Positions 15,688-24,227 of a DNA stretch of 33,751 nt are shown one piece after another. The notes below the pieces were generated by a model, which was given only the letters and a program-made list of their open reading frames with translations, was not told the origin of the DNA and ran no database searches. Positions within the stretch are counted from its first letter, which is position 1, and each line of letters opens with the position of its first letter. This stretch comes from Cupriavidus sp. 2SB (lineage in GTDB: Bacteria > Pseudomonadota > Gammaproteobacteria > Burkholderiales > Burkholderiaceae), in the NCBI RefSeq assembly GCF_005503625.1, contig NZ_SCMX01000071.1:1-33751 (forward strand), in the 5' to 3' direction. The position numbers and the translations under genes are program-made.

Positions 15688-17907
15688 TCACACCGGGATC
15701 TTCAATGCGTCGGGCCGATCCCACCAGCGGTGTTGCCCCACCGCATCGAGAAAATCCTGGTGCATGGCGGGGTCTTCCGTCGGGGAAATCACCACGCCCG
15801 GTCCGGCAAAGCCGCCGGCCAGGCCCACACGCCGTGCGGCTTCAGAGACCATCGCCCCGCCAGATCCGCCTGCACCCACAGGCTTGTAGTGCTTGTACGA
15901 TTCGCTGATGAACAGCAGTGCGTTGGGATCGGGCTCGGCGGGCGGGCTTTTGCCATCGGGCACGTAGACCGCATCGAACAGCACCGAACCCACCGACGCC
16001 AGTGCAAAGTCCACCGGCAACGTGGCGCCGCTGGCCGTCGTGACACCCGTCGCGCGAGGGCCCACGATCTTGACGTTGGCGCGCGCCGCCGTGCCGAGCG
16101 ATTGCAGGGACGCCACGGCATCATCGTCCACGCCATCATTGACCAGTACCGCGATGTTGCGGCCCGTGATATCGCCCTTGGGCTGCGAATCGAGACTCAG
16201 CGCAGGCGACGCGTCGATGCCGTAGTCGTCGATGGGCGGAGGATTTCCCACCGGTTCCACGACGATGCCAAGGTTGTCGGCCACGCCCTGCGCGAGTTCG
16301 GGCGCGATATGTACGATCTGTCCCACCACACGTGCGCGGATGTCGGGAGAGAAGACCTTTGACAGTTCGAACGTGTAGGCGTCGATGATCTGCTTCTTCT
16401 CTACATCCGACTGGCTGCGCCAGAACAGGTTGGCTTGCGAGAAGTGATCGGCAAACGTATGGGCGCGGATGCGGTTCTTTACCGCGCCATCCTCGGCGGG
16501 TGCGGGGAAGTGGTGATACGCGTTAGCGTCGCCGGCCAGGAACGGACAGCCGCCGCTCACCGAGTTGGGCTGGTAGCTCTCCTTGCCCTGCACGATGGTC
16601 TGCCGCATGAAGCCGTCGCGCTGGTTGTTATGCACGGGGCAAAGCGGCCGGTTGATCGGCAGCTCATGGAAGTTCGGGCCGCCAAGGCGCGTGATCTGCG
16701 TGTCGATGTACGAGAACAGACGCGCGTGCAGCAGCGGATCGTTCGTGAAGTCCATGCCCGGCACGATGTGGCCGGGGTGGAAGGCTACCTGCTCGGTTTC
16801 GGCAAAGAAATTGTCGGGATTGCGGTTCAGCACCATTCGCCCGATGCGGCGCACCGGCACCAGTTCCTCGGGGATGATCTTCGTCGGGTCCTGCAGATCG
16901 AAGCCGAATTTGAGCATCTCGGTCTCGGGCACCAGTTGCACGCCAAGATCCCACTCGAAGAACTGGCCAGCCTCGATGGCGTTCCACATGTCGCGCCGAT
17001 GGAAGTCCGGGTCCTTGCCATTGATCTTCAGCGCTTCATCCCAGATCAGGGAATGTGCGCCCGCCACGGGCTTCCAGTGGTACTTCACCAACGTGGCTTC
17101 ACCCTTGGCATTGATCAGCCGGAACGTATGCACGCCGAAGCCTTCCATCGTGCGGAAACTGCGGGGAATTGCGCGCCCCGACATGGTCCACAGCACCATG
17201 TGCATCGATTCCGGCTGCAGCGACACGAAATCCCAGAACGTGTCGTGCGCGGAGGCGGCCTGCGGAATCTCGTTATGCGGTTCCGGTTTCACCGAGTGGA
17301 CGAAGTCCGGAAACTTGATACCATCCTGGATGAAGAACACGGGCATGTTGTTGCCCACCAGATCGAAATTGCCCTGACGTGTGTAGAACTTCGTGGCAAA
17401 GCCGCGCACATCGCGTGCAAGATCGGCGGAACCCCGCGAGCCGGCCACGGTGGAAAAGCGCACGAAGACCGGCGTCTGCTCTCCCACGCGCGTGAAGATA
17501 TCGGCCGTGGTGACGTCTTCCAGCGACTCGGTCAGCTCGAAGTAGCCGTGCGCCGCCGCACCGCGCGCATGCACCACACGCTCGGGAATCCGTTCGTGAT
17601 CGAAGTGCGTAATCTTTTCACGCAGATGGAAATCTTCCAGCAGCGTCGGGCCGCGCAGGCCGAGCTTGAGCGAGTTGTCGTCCTCGGGCATTTGCAGGCC
17701 CGAATTGGTGGTCAGCGTCTTGCCTGCGTTCGAAACCAGCGTGCCGACGCTGGGCGACCCCACATGGCCCGGATTGCCGGCAAGGCGGTCTGCCACGGCC
17801 TTTTCATAGGTGCCATCGTCATTGCTGCCGGTGCCGTGCGAGGGGTTTTGCGGCTGGCCGCCGTGGGGCGTGGCGCCCTTTCCTTTGCCTGCTGACTGCT
17901 TTGCCAT
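15688..17907 (-). CDS. katE: Large-subunit catalase HPII with C-terminal glutamine amidotransferase-like domain
   Basis: A 739-residue clade 2 catalase that splits H2O2 to water and oxygen as a haem-containing tetramer. Residues 1-80 are the low-complexity arm, about 80-560 the catalase core, and about 590-739 the flavodoxin/GATase-1-like domain (GRNIAVLVNDGVDDDA). Catalytic His113 (VVHARG) and Asn186 (VGNNMPVFF) are present. The haem ligand Tyr400 (RLFSYIDTQ) and His377 (VAFHPG) have the same 23-residue spacing as the covalently linked His392-Tyr415 of E. coli HPII, so the cross-link is likely. GAGGAG fixes ATG 17907; an upstream ATG at 18000 lacks homology. Confidence 0.96.
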   Translation of the reverse strand: MAKQSAGKGKGATPHGGQPQNPSHGTGSNDDGTYEKAVADRLAGNPGHVGSPSVGTLVSNAGKTLTTNSGLQMPEDDNSLKLGLRGPTLLEDFHLREKITHFDHERIPERVVHARGAAAHGYFELTESLEDVTTADIFTRVGEQTPVFVRFSTVAGSRGSADLARDVRGFATKFYTRQGNFDLVGNNMPVFFIQDGIKFPDFVHSVKPEPHNEIPQAASAHDTFWDFVSLQPESMHMVLWTMSGRAIPRSFRTMEGFGVHTFRLINAKGEATLVKYHWKPVAGAHSLIWDEALKINGKDPDFHRRDMWNAIEAGQFFEWDLGVQLVPETEMLKFGFDLQDPTKIIPEELVPVRRIGRMVLNRNPDNFFAETEQVAFHPGHIVPGMDFTNDPLLHARLFSYIDTQITRLGGPNFHELPINRPLCPVHNNQRDGFMRQTIVQGKESYQPNSVSGGCPFLAGDANAYHHFPAPAEDGAVKNRIRAHTFADHFSQANLFWRSQSDVEKKQIIDAYTFELSKVFSPDIRARVVGQIVHIAPELAQGVADNLGIVVEPVGNPPPIDDYGIDASPALSLDSQPKGDITGRNIAVLVNDGVDDDAVASLQSLGTAARANVKIVGPRATGVTTASGATLPVDFALASVGSVLFDAVYVPDGKSPPAEPDPNALLFISESYKHYKPVGAGGSGGAMVSEAARRVGLAGGFAGPGVVISPTEDPAMHQDFLDAVGQHRWWDRPDALKIPV

Positions 17908-18104
17908 GGGGACTCTCCTCTGTGGGTGATATGGGTCTGGAGAGCCTGGCGCTGCAGGTTGCGTGCCATCGGTAGGAAAGGGCAGCAGGGGCGCCAGCAT
18001 AGCGCGTCATCAGGCGTTGCCCCAAGCACGTTTTTCGAAGATCGGCATGCGGAAATGTTGCTTCGTCGGCGCCCCGCCACGTCATAGCATCGCTGCTCTT
18101 TCCC
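17908..18104. other. Divergent promoter region katE / sulfatase
   Basis: About 197 bp between katE and the sulfatase-like lipoprotein gene, transcribed outward. Both promoters must lie here. I see no clear OxyR-like site or strong sigma-70 pair; katE genes are often sigma-S dependent. Confidence 0.35.
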
Positions 18105-20129
18105 ATGGCCGTGACCACAACAATGACATTCCATCACGCATCCCCATCCGCGCGGTCGAGCCGCCGCGCGCCGCTTGCTTCTCCGCTTGTTACCCGGCTG
18201 GCACTCGTCGCCGCCAGCGCTGCCGCAGTGGCGGGGCTGGTCGCTTGCGGCTCGGATAACAACACGCCCATCGCATCCAAGGGGGGCGGCACCACGGCCA
18301 CGCCAACGCCGACCACGCCGCAGAAGCGCCCCAACATCCTCTACATCATGGCCGACGATCTCGGCTATTCGGACATCAAGGCATTCGGCGGCGAGATCGA
18401 TACGCCGAACCTTGACGCGCTGGTGGCATCCGGCCGCATCCTGACCAACCACCACACGGGCACCGTTTGCGCCATCACGCGATCAATGCTGATCTCCGGG
18501 ACGGATCACCACCTCGTGGGGGAAGGCACCATGGGCGCGCCAAACGACGAGCGCAAGGGCTTGCCGGGCTATGAGGGCTACCTGAACGACAGCTCGCTGT
18601 CGGTGGCCCAACTGCTGAAAGACGCTGGCTATCACACGTATATGGCCGGCAAGTGGCACCTGGGCAACGGGATCGCCGGATCGGCCGCATCGCTGGGCAA
18701 AACGCCCGACCAATGGGGCTTCGAGCGCAGCTACGCGCTGCTGGGCGGTGCCGCGTCGAATCACTTCGCGCATGAGGCTGCCGGTTCGAAGAACTACACC
18801 GAGGATGGCCAGTATGTGCAGCCGGGGCAGCCCGGCCAGGCGGGCGGCACGGGTGGCTCGCCTGCCACGTTCTACTCGACGAACTTCTACACACAGAAGC
18901 TGATCCAGTACATCGATGCCAACAAGGCCGACGGCAAGCCATTCTTCGCGTACGCCGCGTACACGTCGCCGCACTGGCCGCTGCAGGTGCCGGAACCCTG
19001 GTTGAGCAAATACAAAGGCCGTTATGACGCGGGCTATGATGCCGTCCGCAATGCACGGATCGCGCGCCAGAAGACGCTGGGCATCCTGCCCGCCGACTTC
19101 AATGCGTTTGGCGGCGCGCCTGAGACGCTGACCGCATCGGCGGGCAGCGCGGCGAACGGCACCGCGGGTGCGAAGTACATCAATGCGCTGAACGGTCCCG
19201 CGCAAGGCTACACGGATTACGGTGCCGGTTACGTCAACAAGACGTGGGCGAGCCTGTCCGCCGACGAGCGCAAGGTGCAGGCGCGTTACATGGAAATCTA
19301 TGCAGGCATGGTCGAGAACCTGGACTACAACATCGGCCTGTTGGTGCAGCACCTGAAGGACATCGGCGAGTACGACAACACCTTCATCATGTTCCAGTCG
19401 GACAACGGCGCCGAGGGCTGGCCCAACAGCACCGACCCCACCGCCTACGACACGGCCAACGCGCAGGAGCCGGCGTTCTCCGCGCTGGGCAAGGACAACG
19501 GGTTGCAATCGGTGCCCAAGCTTCAGTACGGCCTGCGCTGGGCCGAGGTCAGCGCCGCACCGTTCCGGCAGTTGAAGGGCTACATGGGCGAGGGCGGCAT
19601 CTCCACGCCGATGATTGCCAAGCTGCCGGGGCAGACCGCGCAACAGCCGACGCTGAACGCCTTCACGCACGTGACCGACAATACCGCGACCTTCCTGGAC
19701 GTGGCGGGCGTCGCGTTGCCGACGCAGGCCGCGCCGGCTGCCGTCAATGCTTCGACAGGCGTGGATGCCAACAAGGGCAAGGTGGTCTACAACGGCCGCA
19801 ATGTGTGGCCCATCACGGGTCAGTCGCTGTTGCCGCTGCTGCGCGGCGAAGTAGCGGGCGAGGTGCGCACCACGGCGTTTGGCGAGGAATCGTATGGGCG
19901 CGCCCAGTTGCGCAGTGCCGATGGCCGCTGGAAGGCACTGTGGACCGAGCCGCCGAGTGGTCCTGCGGACGGTCACTGGGAGCTGTTCGACCTGAAGACG
20001 GACCGGGGCGAGACCACCGACGTGTCCGCCAGCAACCAGACGGTACTCGACGCATTGGTTGCCCAGTGGAAGACGTACATGACCAGCGTGGGGGGCGTGG
20101 AACCGGCCCGTCCGCGCGGTTACTACTGA
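18105..20129 (+). CDS. Sulfatase-like hydrolase, lipoprotein, altered maturation motif
   Basis: A 674-residue alkaline phosphatase-superfamily protein related to arylsulfatases. A twin-Arg-rich leader ends in a lipobox LVAC (Cys48), so it is probably a periplasmic or outer-membrane lipoprotein. Metal residues Asp84-Asp85 (MADDLGYSD) and Asp433-Asn434 (QSDNGAEGW) are present, as are Lys183/His185 (GKWHLG) and His290 (SPHWP). The Cys that becomes formylglycine is Cys122, but the motif reads CAITR, not CxPxR: the Pro is Ile124. The start could be ATG 18105 or 18123; neither has a strong ribosome site. Confidence 0.87.
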   Translation: MAVTTTMTFHHASPSARSSRRAPLASPLVTRLALVAASAAAVAGLVACGSDNNTPIASKGGGTTATPTPTTPQKRPNILYIMADDLGYSDIKAFGGEIDTPNLDALVASGRILTNHHTGTVCAITRSMLISGTDHHLVGEGTMGAPNDERKGLPGYEGYLNDSSLSVAQLLKDAGYHTYMAGKWHLGNGIAGSAASLGKTPDQWGFERSYALLGGAASNHFAHEAAGSKNYTEDGQYVQPGQPGQAGGTGGSPATFYSTNFYTQKLIQYIDANKADGKPFFAYAAYTSPHWPLQVPEPWLSKYKGRYDAGYDAVRNARIARQKTLGILPADFNAFGGAPETLTASAGSAANGTAGAKYINALNGPAQGYTDYGAGYVNKTWASLSADERKVQARYMEIYAGMVENLDYNIGLLVQHLKDIGEYDNTFIMFQSDNGAEGWPNSTDPTAYDTANAQEPAFSALGKDNGLQSVPKLQYGLRWAEVSAAPFRQLKGYMGEGGISTPMIAKLPGQTAQQPTLNAFTHVTDNTATFLDVAGVALPTQAAPAAVNASTGVDANKGKVVYNGRNVWPITGQSLLPLLRGEVAGEVRTTAFGEESYGRAQLRSADGRWKALWTEPPSGPADGHWELFDLKTDRGETTDVSASNQTVLDALVAQWKTYMTSVGGVEPARPRGYY

Positions 20130-20153
20130 CGCATCGACTGAAGCCTCGCCACG

Positions 20154-20336
20154 TCAGAAGCCTGCCGTCTGGAACCAGAACGGCAGGCCCGCCACAGCCA
20201 TCGCCACAGCCAGCGGCATGAACTGGGCAAGCGCCACGCCCAGCCGGTTCATGCGATGGCCATGGCGAGTGGGGCGGTCTGATGTCGTGGAAGAGGGCAT
20301 GGCAGGAGGCATGGCAGGGGGCAGGACGTTGAGCAT
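20154..20336 (-). CDS. Small membrane protein, hypothetical
   Basis: A 60-residue ORF. Residues 1-30 are Pro/Met/Ser-rich and basic (two PPAMP repeats), and about 34-53 form one hydrophobic helix (GVALAQFMPLAVAMAVAGL) ending FWFQTAGF. No homologue is recognised and no good Shine-Dalgarno is seen. Support comes from its position: it points away from a PepSY/two-component operon, and an inverted pair of TTCAGG-type boxes (20359-20375) lies 22 bp before its ATG, oriented towards it. It could be a stress- or envelope-linked small protein in the same regulon. Confidence 0.4.
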   Translation of the reverse strand: MLNVLPPAMPPAMPSSTTSDRPTRHGHRMNRLGVALAQFMPLAVAMAVAGLPFWFQTAGF

Positions 20337-20358
20337 GGCTGCATGATGCGGGGATCAA

Positions 20359-20375
20359 CCTGAATGGCGCCTGAG
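20359..20375 (-). promoter_or_regulatory. OmpR-type response regulator box facing the small ORF
   Basis: CCTGAA (20359-20364) and CCTGAG (20370-20375) start 11 bp apart. On the minus strand they read as two TTCAGG/CTCAGG half-sites in tandem, the spacing typical of OmpR/PhoB-family dimers. They mirror the plus-strand pair at 20383-20399. Confidence 0.45.
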
Positions 20376-20382
20376 CGGCCTG

Positions 20383-20399
20383 TTCAGGTACTGTTCAGG
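20383..20399 (+). promoter_or_regulatory. OmpR-type response regulator box of the two-component operon
   Basis: TTCAGG-N5-TTCAGG, a perfect direct repeat with 11-bp period (part of TGTTCAGGT repeated at 20381 and 20392). It lies 14 bp before the PepSY gene ATG. QseB/PmrA-like regulators bind such tandem half-sites, so autoregulation is likely. A GACAAT at 20410-20415 could be the -10. Confidence 0.6.
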
Positions 20400-20413
20400 T
20401 TGCGACCCCGACA

Positions 20414-20797
20414 ATGCGCCCCATGACGTCCCCGCACCTTTCCTTCCTTCCGCACGTATCCAGCCTGAGCCGCCTGGCTCGTACCGGCGTGCTCGTCGCC
20501 ATGCTCGGCGTGGCGGGCATGGCGGGCCCGGCCCATGCGGACCCCGATGCCGACCGCGCCCGCGCCGCGCTGCGCTCCGGCGAAATCCTTCCTCTGTCCC
20601 GCATTCTCGATACGGTGGCGCGTCAGTACACCGGCGATGTGATCGATGTAAAACTCGATCGCGACGACGGCGTCTGGACCTACGAAGTCAAGCTCCTGCT
20701 GCCCACCAGCAGCGTGGCCAAGCTCGAATACGACGCCCGTGACGGCAAGCTGATCAAAGCCAAGGGCCGCGATCTCGACAGCGCCCGCAAGCCCTGA
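20414..20797 (+). CDS. PepSY domain protein, exported
   Basis: A 127-residue protein. Residues about 10-42 form a signal peptide (LARTGVLVAMLGVAGMAGPAHA, cut before DPDAD), and about 45-125 a PepSY domain: ARAALRSGEILPLSRILDTVA, GDVIDVKLDRDDGVWTYEVKLL, and KLEYDARDGKLIKAKGRDLD. PepSY proteins of this type sit beside OmpR-type two-component systems and are thought to sense or modulate periplasmic conditions. The gene ends 4 bp before the response regulator start. ATG 20423 is an alternative start; the regulator boxes lie so close that the message may be nearly leaderless. Confidence 0.82.
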   Translation: MRPMTSPHLSFLPHVSSLSRLARTGVLVAMLGVAGMAGPAHADPDADRARAALRSGEILPLSRILDTVARQYTGDVIDVKLDRDDGVWTYEVKLLLPTSSVAKLEYDARDGKLIKAKGRDLDSARKP

Positions 20798-20801
20798 CGC
20801 C

Positions 20802-21473
20802 ATGCGCATCCTGATCGTCGAGGACGAAGCGGTGCTCGCGGAGCAACTCACGCATGCGCTGGCACAGGCCGGCTATGCCGTCGACCATGCTGCGGATGGC
20901 ATCGACGCGGCGCACCTGGGCGCGGAATATCCCTACGATGCTGTGGTGCTCGATCTCGGGCTGCCGCAGCTCGACGGCTTGTCGGTGCTCCGGCGCTGGC
21001 GGCAGGCGGGCAATACCGTTCCGGTAGTGATCCTGACCGCGCGCGATAGCTGGGTGGAGAAGGTGGAAGGTATCGACGCCGGGGCTGACGACTATCTTGC
21101 CAAGCCATTTCGCGTCGAGGAACTGCTGGCGCGTATCCGCGCCCTGATCCGCCGTTCGGCGGGCCGCGTGGCGCCGACGCTGGGTTGTGGCCCGGTGCAG
21201 CTTGTGCCCGGTACGGGGCAGGTAAGCGTGCACGGCGCGCCCGTGTCGCTGACCGCGCATGAGTTGCGCGTGCTCGATTACCTGATGCATCACCAGGGCG
21301 AGATCGTCAGCAAGACCACTCTCACCGAACACATCTACGCGCAGGATTTCGACCGCGACAGCAATACGATCGAGGTCTTCGTGGGACGCCTGCGCCGCAA
21401 GCTTGGCGTTGATGTGATCGAGACCGTGCGGGGGCTGGGGTATCGCCTGCGCGATCCGGAGGCCTCGGCGTGA
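20802..21473 (+). CDS. OmpR-family response regulator (QseB/PmrA-like)
   Basis: A 223-residue two-domain regulator. The receiver domain (1-115) has the acidic pair in VEDEA, phospho-acceptor Asp51 (VVLDLGLPQ), Thr79 and Lys101 (LAKPF). The DNA-binding winged helix (130-220) shows LTAHELRVLDYLMHHQGEIVSKTTLTEHIY and the recognition segment SNTIEVFVGRLRRKLG. It probably binds the TTCAGG tandem boxes upstream of the operon. Its stop overlaps the sensor kinase start as GTGA, so the pair is translationally coupled. Confidence 0.95.
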   Translation: MRILIVEDEAVLAEQLTHALAQAGYAVDHAADGIDAAHLGAEYPYDAVVLDLGLPQLDGLSVLRRWRQAGNTVPVVILTARDSWVEKVEGIDAGADDYLAKPFRVEELLARIRALIRRSAGRVAPTLGCGPVQLVPGTGQVSVHGAPVSLTAHELRVLDYLMHHQGEIVSKTTLTEHIYAQDFDRDSNTIEVFVGRLRRKLGVDVIETVRGLGYRLRDPEASA

Positions 21474-22798
21474 TACGCAAGTCGCTGGCGTGGCGTCTGC
21501 TCGCCATTGCAGCGTTGTGGATCGCCGGCACGCTCTGCACCACCGGATGGATACTCGACGCGCTGTTCGGTCGCCATGTGGATCGCACCTACATCGTGGA
21601 ACTGGACCGCGACCTCGCCAGCCTGGCAGGTGCGCTGGAATGGCGTGCGGACGGCACGCTGGAACTTACGCGTCAGCCCGCGGAGCCGCGCTTCGACCTG
21701 CCCTATTCGGGCGCGTACTGGCAGGCATCTGCTGGCAACCAGACGCTGCGCTCGCGCTCGTTGTGGGACGTGGACATCCCCACGCAGGTGGAGCGTCCCG
21801 TAGGCCACGGCGATGCCGACATCCGCATCGGTCCGCGCGAACAGTCGCTGCTCGTAAAGTCGCGCAAGCTTCAACTGGCGGGCACCGATACACCCATCGA
21901 CGTGACCGTGGCGCTGGACCGTACCGAACTGCGCCACGCCAAACGCTCGTTCCGGCATCTGCTGTGGCTCTCGCTCGGCGTATTGGGGGTGGGCATCCTC
22001 GGCGCGGTGTGGGCGCAGATCCGTTTCGGGCTGGCCCCGCTGTCGCGCCTGCGCGCTGCCGTGGCCGGGCTGCATGCGGGTTCCAGTTCCGAGCTGGTGG
22101 GAACATTTCCCGCCGAAGTGCAGCCGCTGGTGGACGAGATCAACGCGTTGCTGGAGCGCAACCGGCAGGCCGTGGAACGCTCGCGGCGGCAGGCCGCCGA
22201 TCTGGCCCACGCGGTCAAGACGCCGCTGGCCATCCTGTCGAACAGTGCGGCGGCGTTGCCCGAACCTGCCTCGCACGGTGTGCAGCAGCAGCTCGACGCC
22301 ATGCGCCAGCAGGTGGATCGCCACCTGGCGCGAGCCCGCGCAGCGGGGGCGGGCGGTGCCGCGCGAGGCACGGCCGTGCCGGTGCGGCCGGCGGTGGCGT
22401 CGCTGGCGCGCGCGCTGGAACGCCTGCATGCCGAGCGGCCGGTAAGTGTGCGCATCGATGGCGAGGCGGCGTTCTCCGGTGATCGGCAGGACCTTGTGGA
22501 GATGCTCGGCAACCTCCTCGACAACGCCTGGCAGTGGGCGCGCAGCGAGATTCGCGTGACGCTGGACGGCGATGCAGGGCGCATGCACATCCGCATCGAG
22601 GACGATGGTCCTGGCATGCCGGCCGACGCCATGCGCCACGCGGTGCAGCCCTTCGCTCGGCTCGACGAAGCCGCAGAGGGCAGCGGCCTGGGGCTGGCCA
22701 TCGTGCGCGATATCTGCACGCTGTATGGTGGCGAACTTGCGCTGGGCAAGTCGTCGCTGGGCGGCCTGGCTGCCACGTTGCATCTGCCGGGTCCGTGA
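21470..22798 (+). CDS. Sensor histidine kinase of the OmpR-type system
   Basis: A 442-residue inner-membrane kinase. TM1 is at about 8-28 and TM2 at about 164-186, enclosing a periplasmic sensor region with no recognised fold. A HAMP-like segment (FGLAPLSRLRAAVAGLHAG) leads to the HisKA domain with phosphorylated His247 (DLAHAVKTPLA). The ATPase domain has the N box (NLLDNAWQWA), G1 (DDGPGMP) and G2 (GSGLGLAIV). It resembles PhoQ/QseC-class kinases without strong identity. It starts at GTG 21470, overlapping the regulator by 4 bp. The ligand is unknown. Confidence 0.93.
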   Translation: MIRKSLAWRLLAIAALWIAGTLCTTGWILDALFGRHVDRTYIVELDRDLASLAGALEWRADGTLELTRQPAEPRFDLPYSGAYWQASAGNQTLRSRSLWDVDIPTQVERPVGHGDADIRIGPREQSLLVKSRKLQLAGTDTPIDVTVALDRTELRHAKRSFRHLLWLSLGVLGVGILGAVWAQIRFGLAPLSRLRAAVAGLHAGSSSELVGTFPAEVQPLVDEINALLERNRQAVERSRRQAADLAHAVKTPLAILSNSAAALPEPASHGVQQQLDAMRQQVDRHLARARAAGAGGAARGTAVPVRPAVASLARALERLHAERPVSVRIDGEAAFSGDRQDLVEMLGNLLDNAWQWARSEIRVTLDGDAGRMHIRIEDDGPGMPADAMRHAVQPFARLDEAAEGSGLGLAIVRDICTLYGGELALGKSSLGGLAATLHLPGP

Positions 22799-22851
22799 CC
22801 TATCCCTTGTTTCTCATCAAGTTTCGAATTCCGCATTGCAGGCTAAATCCC

Positions 22852-22869
22852 CGCGCCGACGTCGGCGCG
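22852..22869. other. Perfect 18-bp palindrome
   Basis: CGCGCCGACGTCGGCGCG, between the sensor kinase and the M20 peptidase gene. It has no loop and no T-run, so it is more operator-like than terminator-like; at this GC content chance is possible. Confidence 0.35.
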
Positions 22870-22942
22870 ATGATCCGCGCGCCACGGCGCCGGCATTCCC
22901 GTTTTCCTGCCGCGTGCAGGGTTCGACAAGGAGTGACAAGCA

Positions 22943-24202
22943 ATGCGGAAGTACATACTCGGTGCGCTGGCGCTCGGCGCAGCGGTGCTGGTTTCCAGTG
23001 GGTGCGGCGATACCTCGGCCGCCTCGCCTACCTACGACAGCACACTCGACACGGCGTCGCAGGGCCAGCAGGCCGGCGCGCTCGCCACGCTCGAAGCACT
23101 GGTCAACATCGAGAGCGGCCCCGGCAACGAGACCGGCCTGCTGGCGATGGGCGATTACCTTGCAGGCCGACTCACCGCGCTCGGCGCCACCGTAACGCGC
23201 CACAAGACCGCCGATGGCAGCGCGGGCCAGAACATCGTCGGCACACTACAAGGCACTGGCACGCGCAAGATCCTGCTGATGGCGCATATGGACACGGTCT
23301 ATCCGCCCGGTTTCCTGGCGAATGCGCCGTTCCGCGTGGAAGGCAACCGCGCCTATGGGCCGGGCATCGCCGACGACAAGGGCGGTATCGCGGTGATCCT
23401 GCACACGCTGACGCTGCTCAATGCGCGTGGCTTCCGGGACTACGGCACGCTGACCGTGCTGTTCAATACCGACGAGGAAACCGGCTCGTTCGGCTCGCGC
23501 GACCTGATCCAGACGTTGTCGGCCAACCATGACTACGTGCTGTCGCACGAGCCAGCCTTGGCATCCAATGAAGGCTTCGGTCTGGCCACCTCGGGCATCG
23601 CCCACGCCACGGCTACCATCCACGGCAAAGCCTCGCACGCTGGCGTGGCACCGGAAGCCGGTGTCAACGCGCTGACCGAAGCCGCCAGCCTGATCCTGCG
23701 CACGCAGGATATCGACAACAAGGATCGCGAGATCCGCTTCAACTGGACACTGGCTTCCGCGGGCTCGGCCTCGAATGCCATTCCCGCGCAGGCCACGCTG
23801 ACCGCCGACATGCGCTATGGCAGGAACCAGGATCTGGATGCGATCACGTCGATGCTGAACGAGCGCGCGCAGCAGAAATTCCTGCCGGGCTCGGAGATCA
23901 CGATCGATGTGCTGCGGGGACGCCCGGCGTTCAATGCTTCCGACGCAGGCAGGGCGCTGGCGGCCAAGGGCCGGTCCATCTACGCCGAAGTGGGCGGGCA
24001 GATCGCCGTCTCGGAGGTCCGCACGGGTGGCGGCAGCGATGCCGCCTATGCGGCCCTGTCAGGCAAGCCCGTGCTGGAAAGCATGGGGCTGCCCGGCGTC
24101 GGCTATCACACCAACTCGGATGAGTACATCGTCATCGATGCCATCCCGCGGCGCCTCTACCTGGGCGCGCGAATGATCATGGACCTGAGTCTGGGCCGCT
24201 GA
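22943..24202 (+). CDS. M20-family metallopeptidase, lipoprotein (glutamate carboxypeptidase-like)
   Basis: A 419-residue zinc exopeptidase related to carboxypeptidase G2, which releases C-terminal glutamate from folates and peptides. The signal peptide ends in a lipobox (SSGC, Cys21), so it is probably periplasm-facing. The metal and catalytic residues are visible: His115 and Asp117 (LLMAHMDTVYPPG), Asp145 (GIADDKGG), Glu178-Glu179 (FNTDEETGS), and the C-terminal His in GYHTNSDEY. The lid dimerisation domain lies at about 215-330 (HGKASHAGVAPEAGVNAL). AAGGAG 9 nt upstream fixes the ATG. It stands alone, convergent with the DMT exporter. Confidence 0.93.
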   Translation: MRKYILGALALGAAVLVSSGCGDTSAASPTYDSTLDTASQGQQAGALATLEALVNIESGPGNETGLLAMGDYLAGRLTALGATVTRHKTADGSAGQNIVGTLQGTGTRKILLMAHMDTVYPPGFLANAPFRVEGNRAYGPGIADDKGGIAVILHTLTLLNARGFRDYGTLTVLFNTDEETGSFGSRDLIQTLSANHDYVLSHEPALASNEGFGLATSGIAHATATIHGKASHAGVAPEAGVNALTEAASLILRTQDIDNKDREIRFNWTLASAGSASNAIPAQATLTADMRYGRNQDLDAITSMLNERAQQKFLPGSEITIDVLRGRPAFNASDAGRALAAKGRSIYAEVGGQIAVSEVRTGGGSDAAYAALSGKPVLESMGLPGVGYHTNSDEYIVIDAIPRRLYLGARMIMDLSLGR

Positions 24203-24227
24203 GCCGCTAATCCGGAGACTGGCGCGG

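Noticed and set aside
18483..19976. Long minus-strand frame opposite the sulfatase
   Set aside because: Arg/Val/Gly-rich shadow composition without any motif; the plus-strand sulfatase is well supported.
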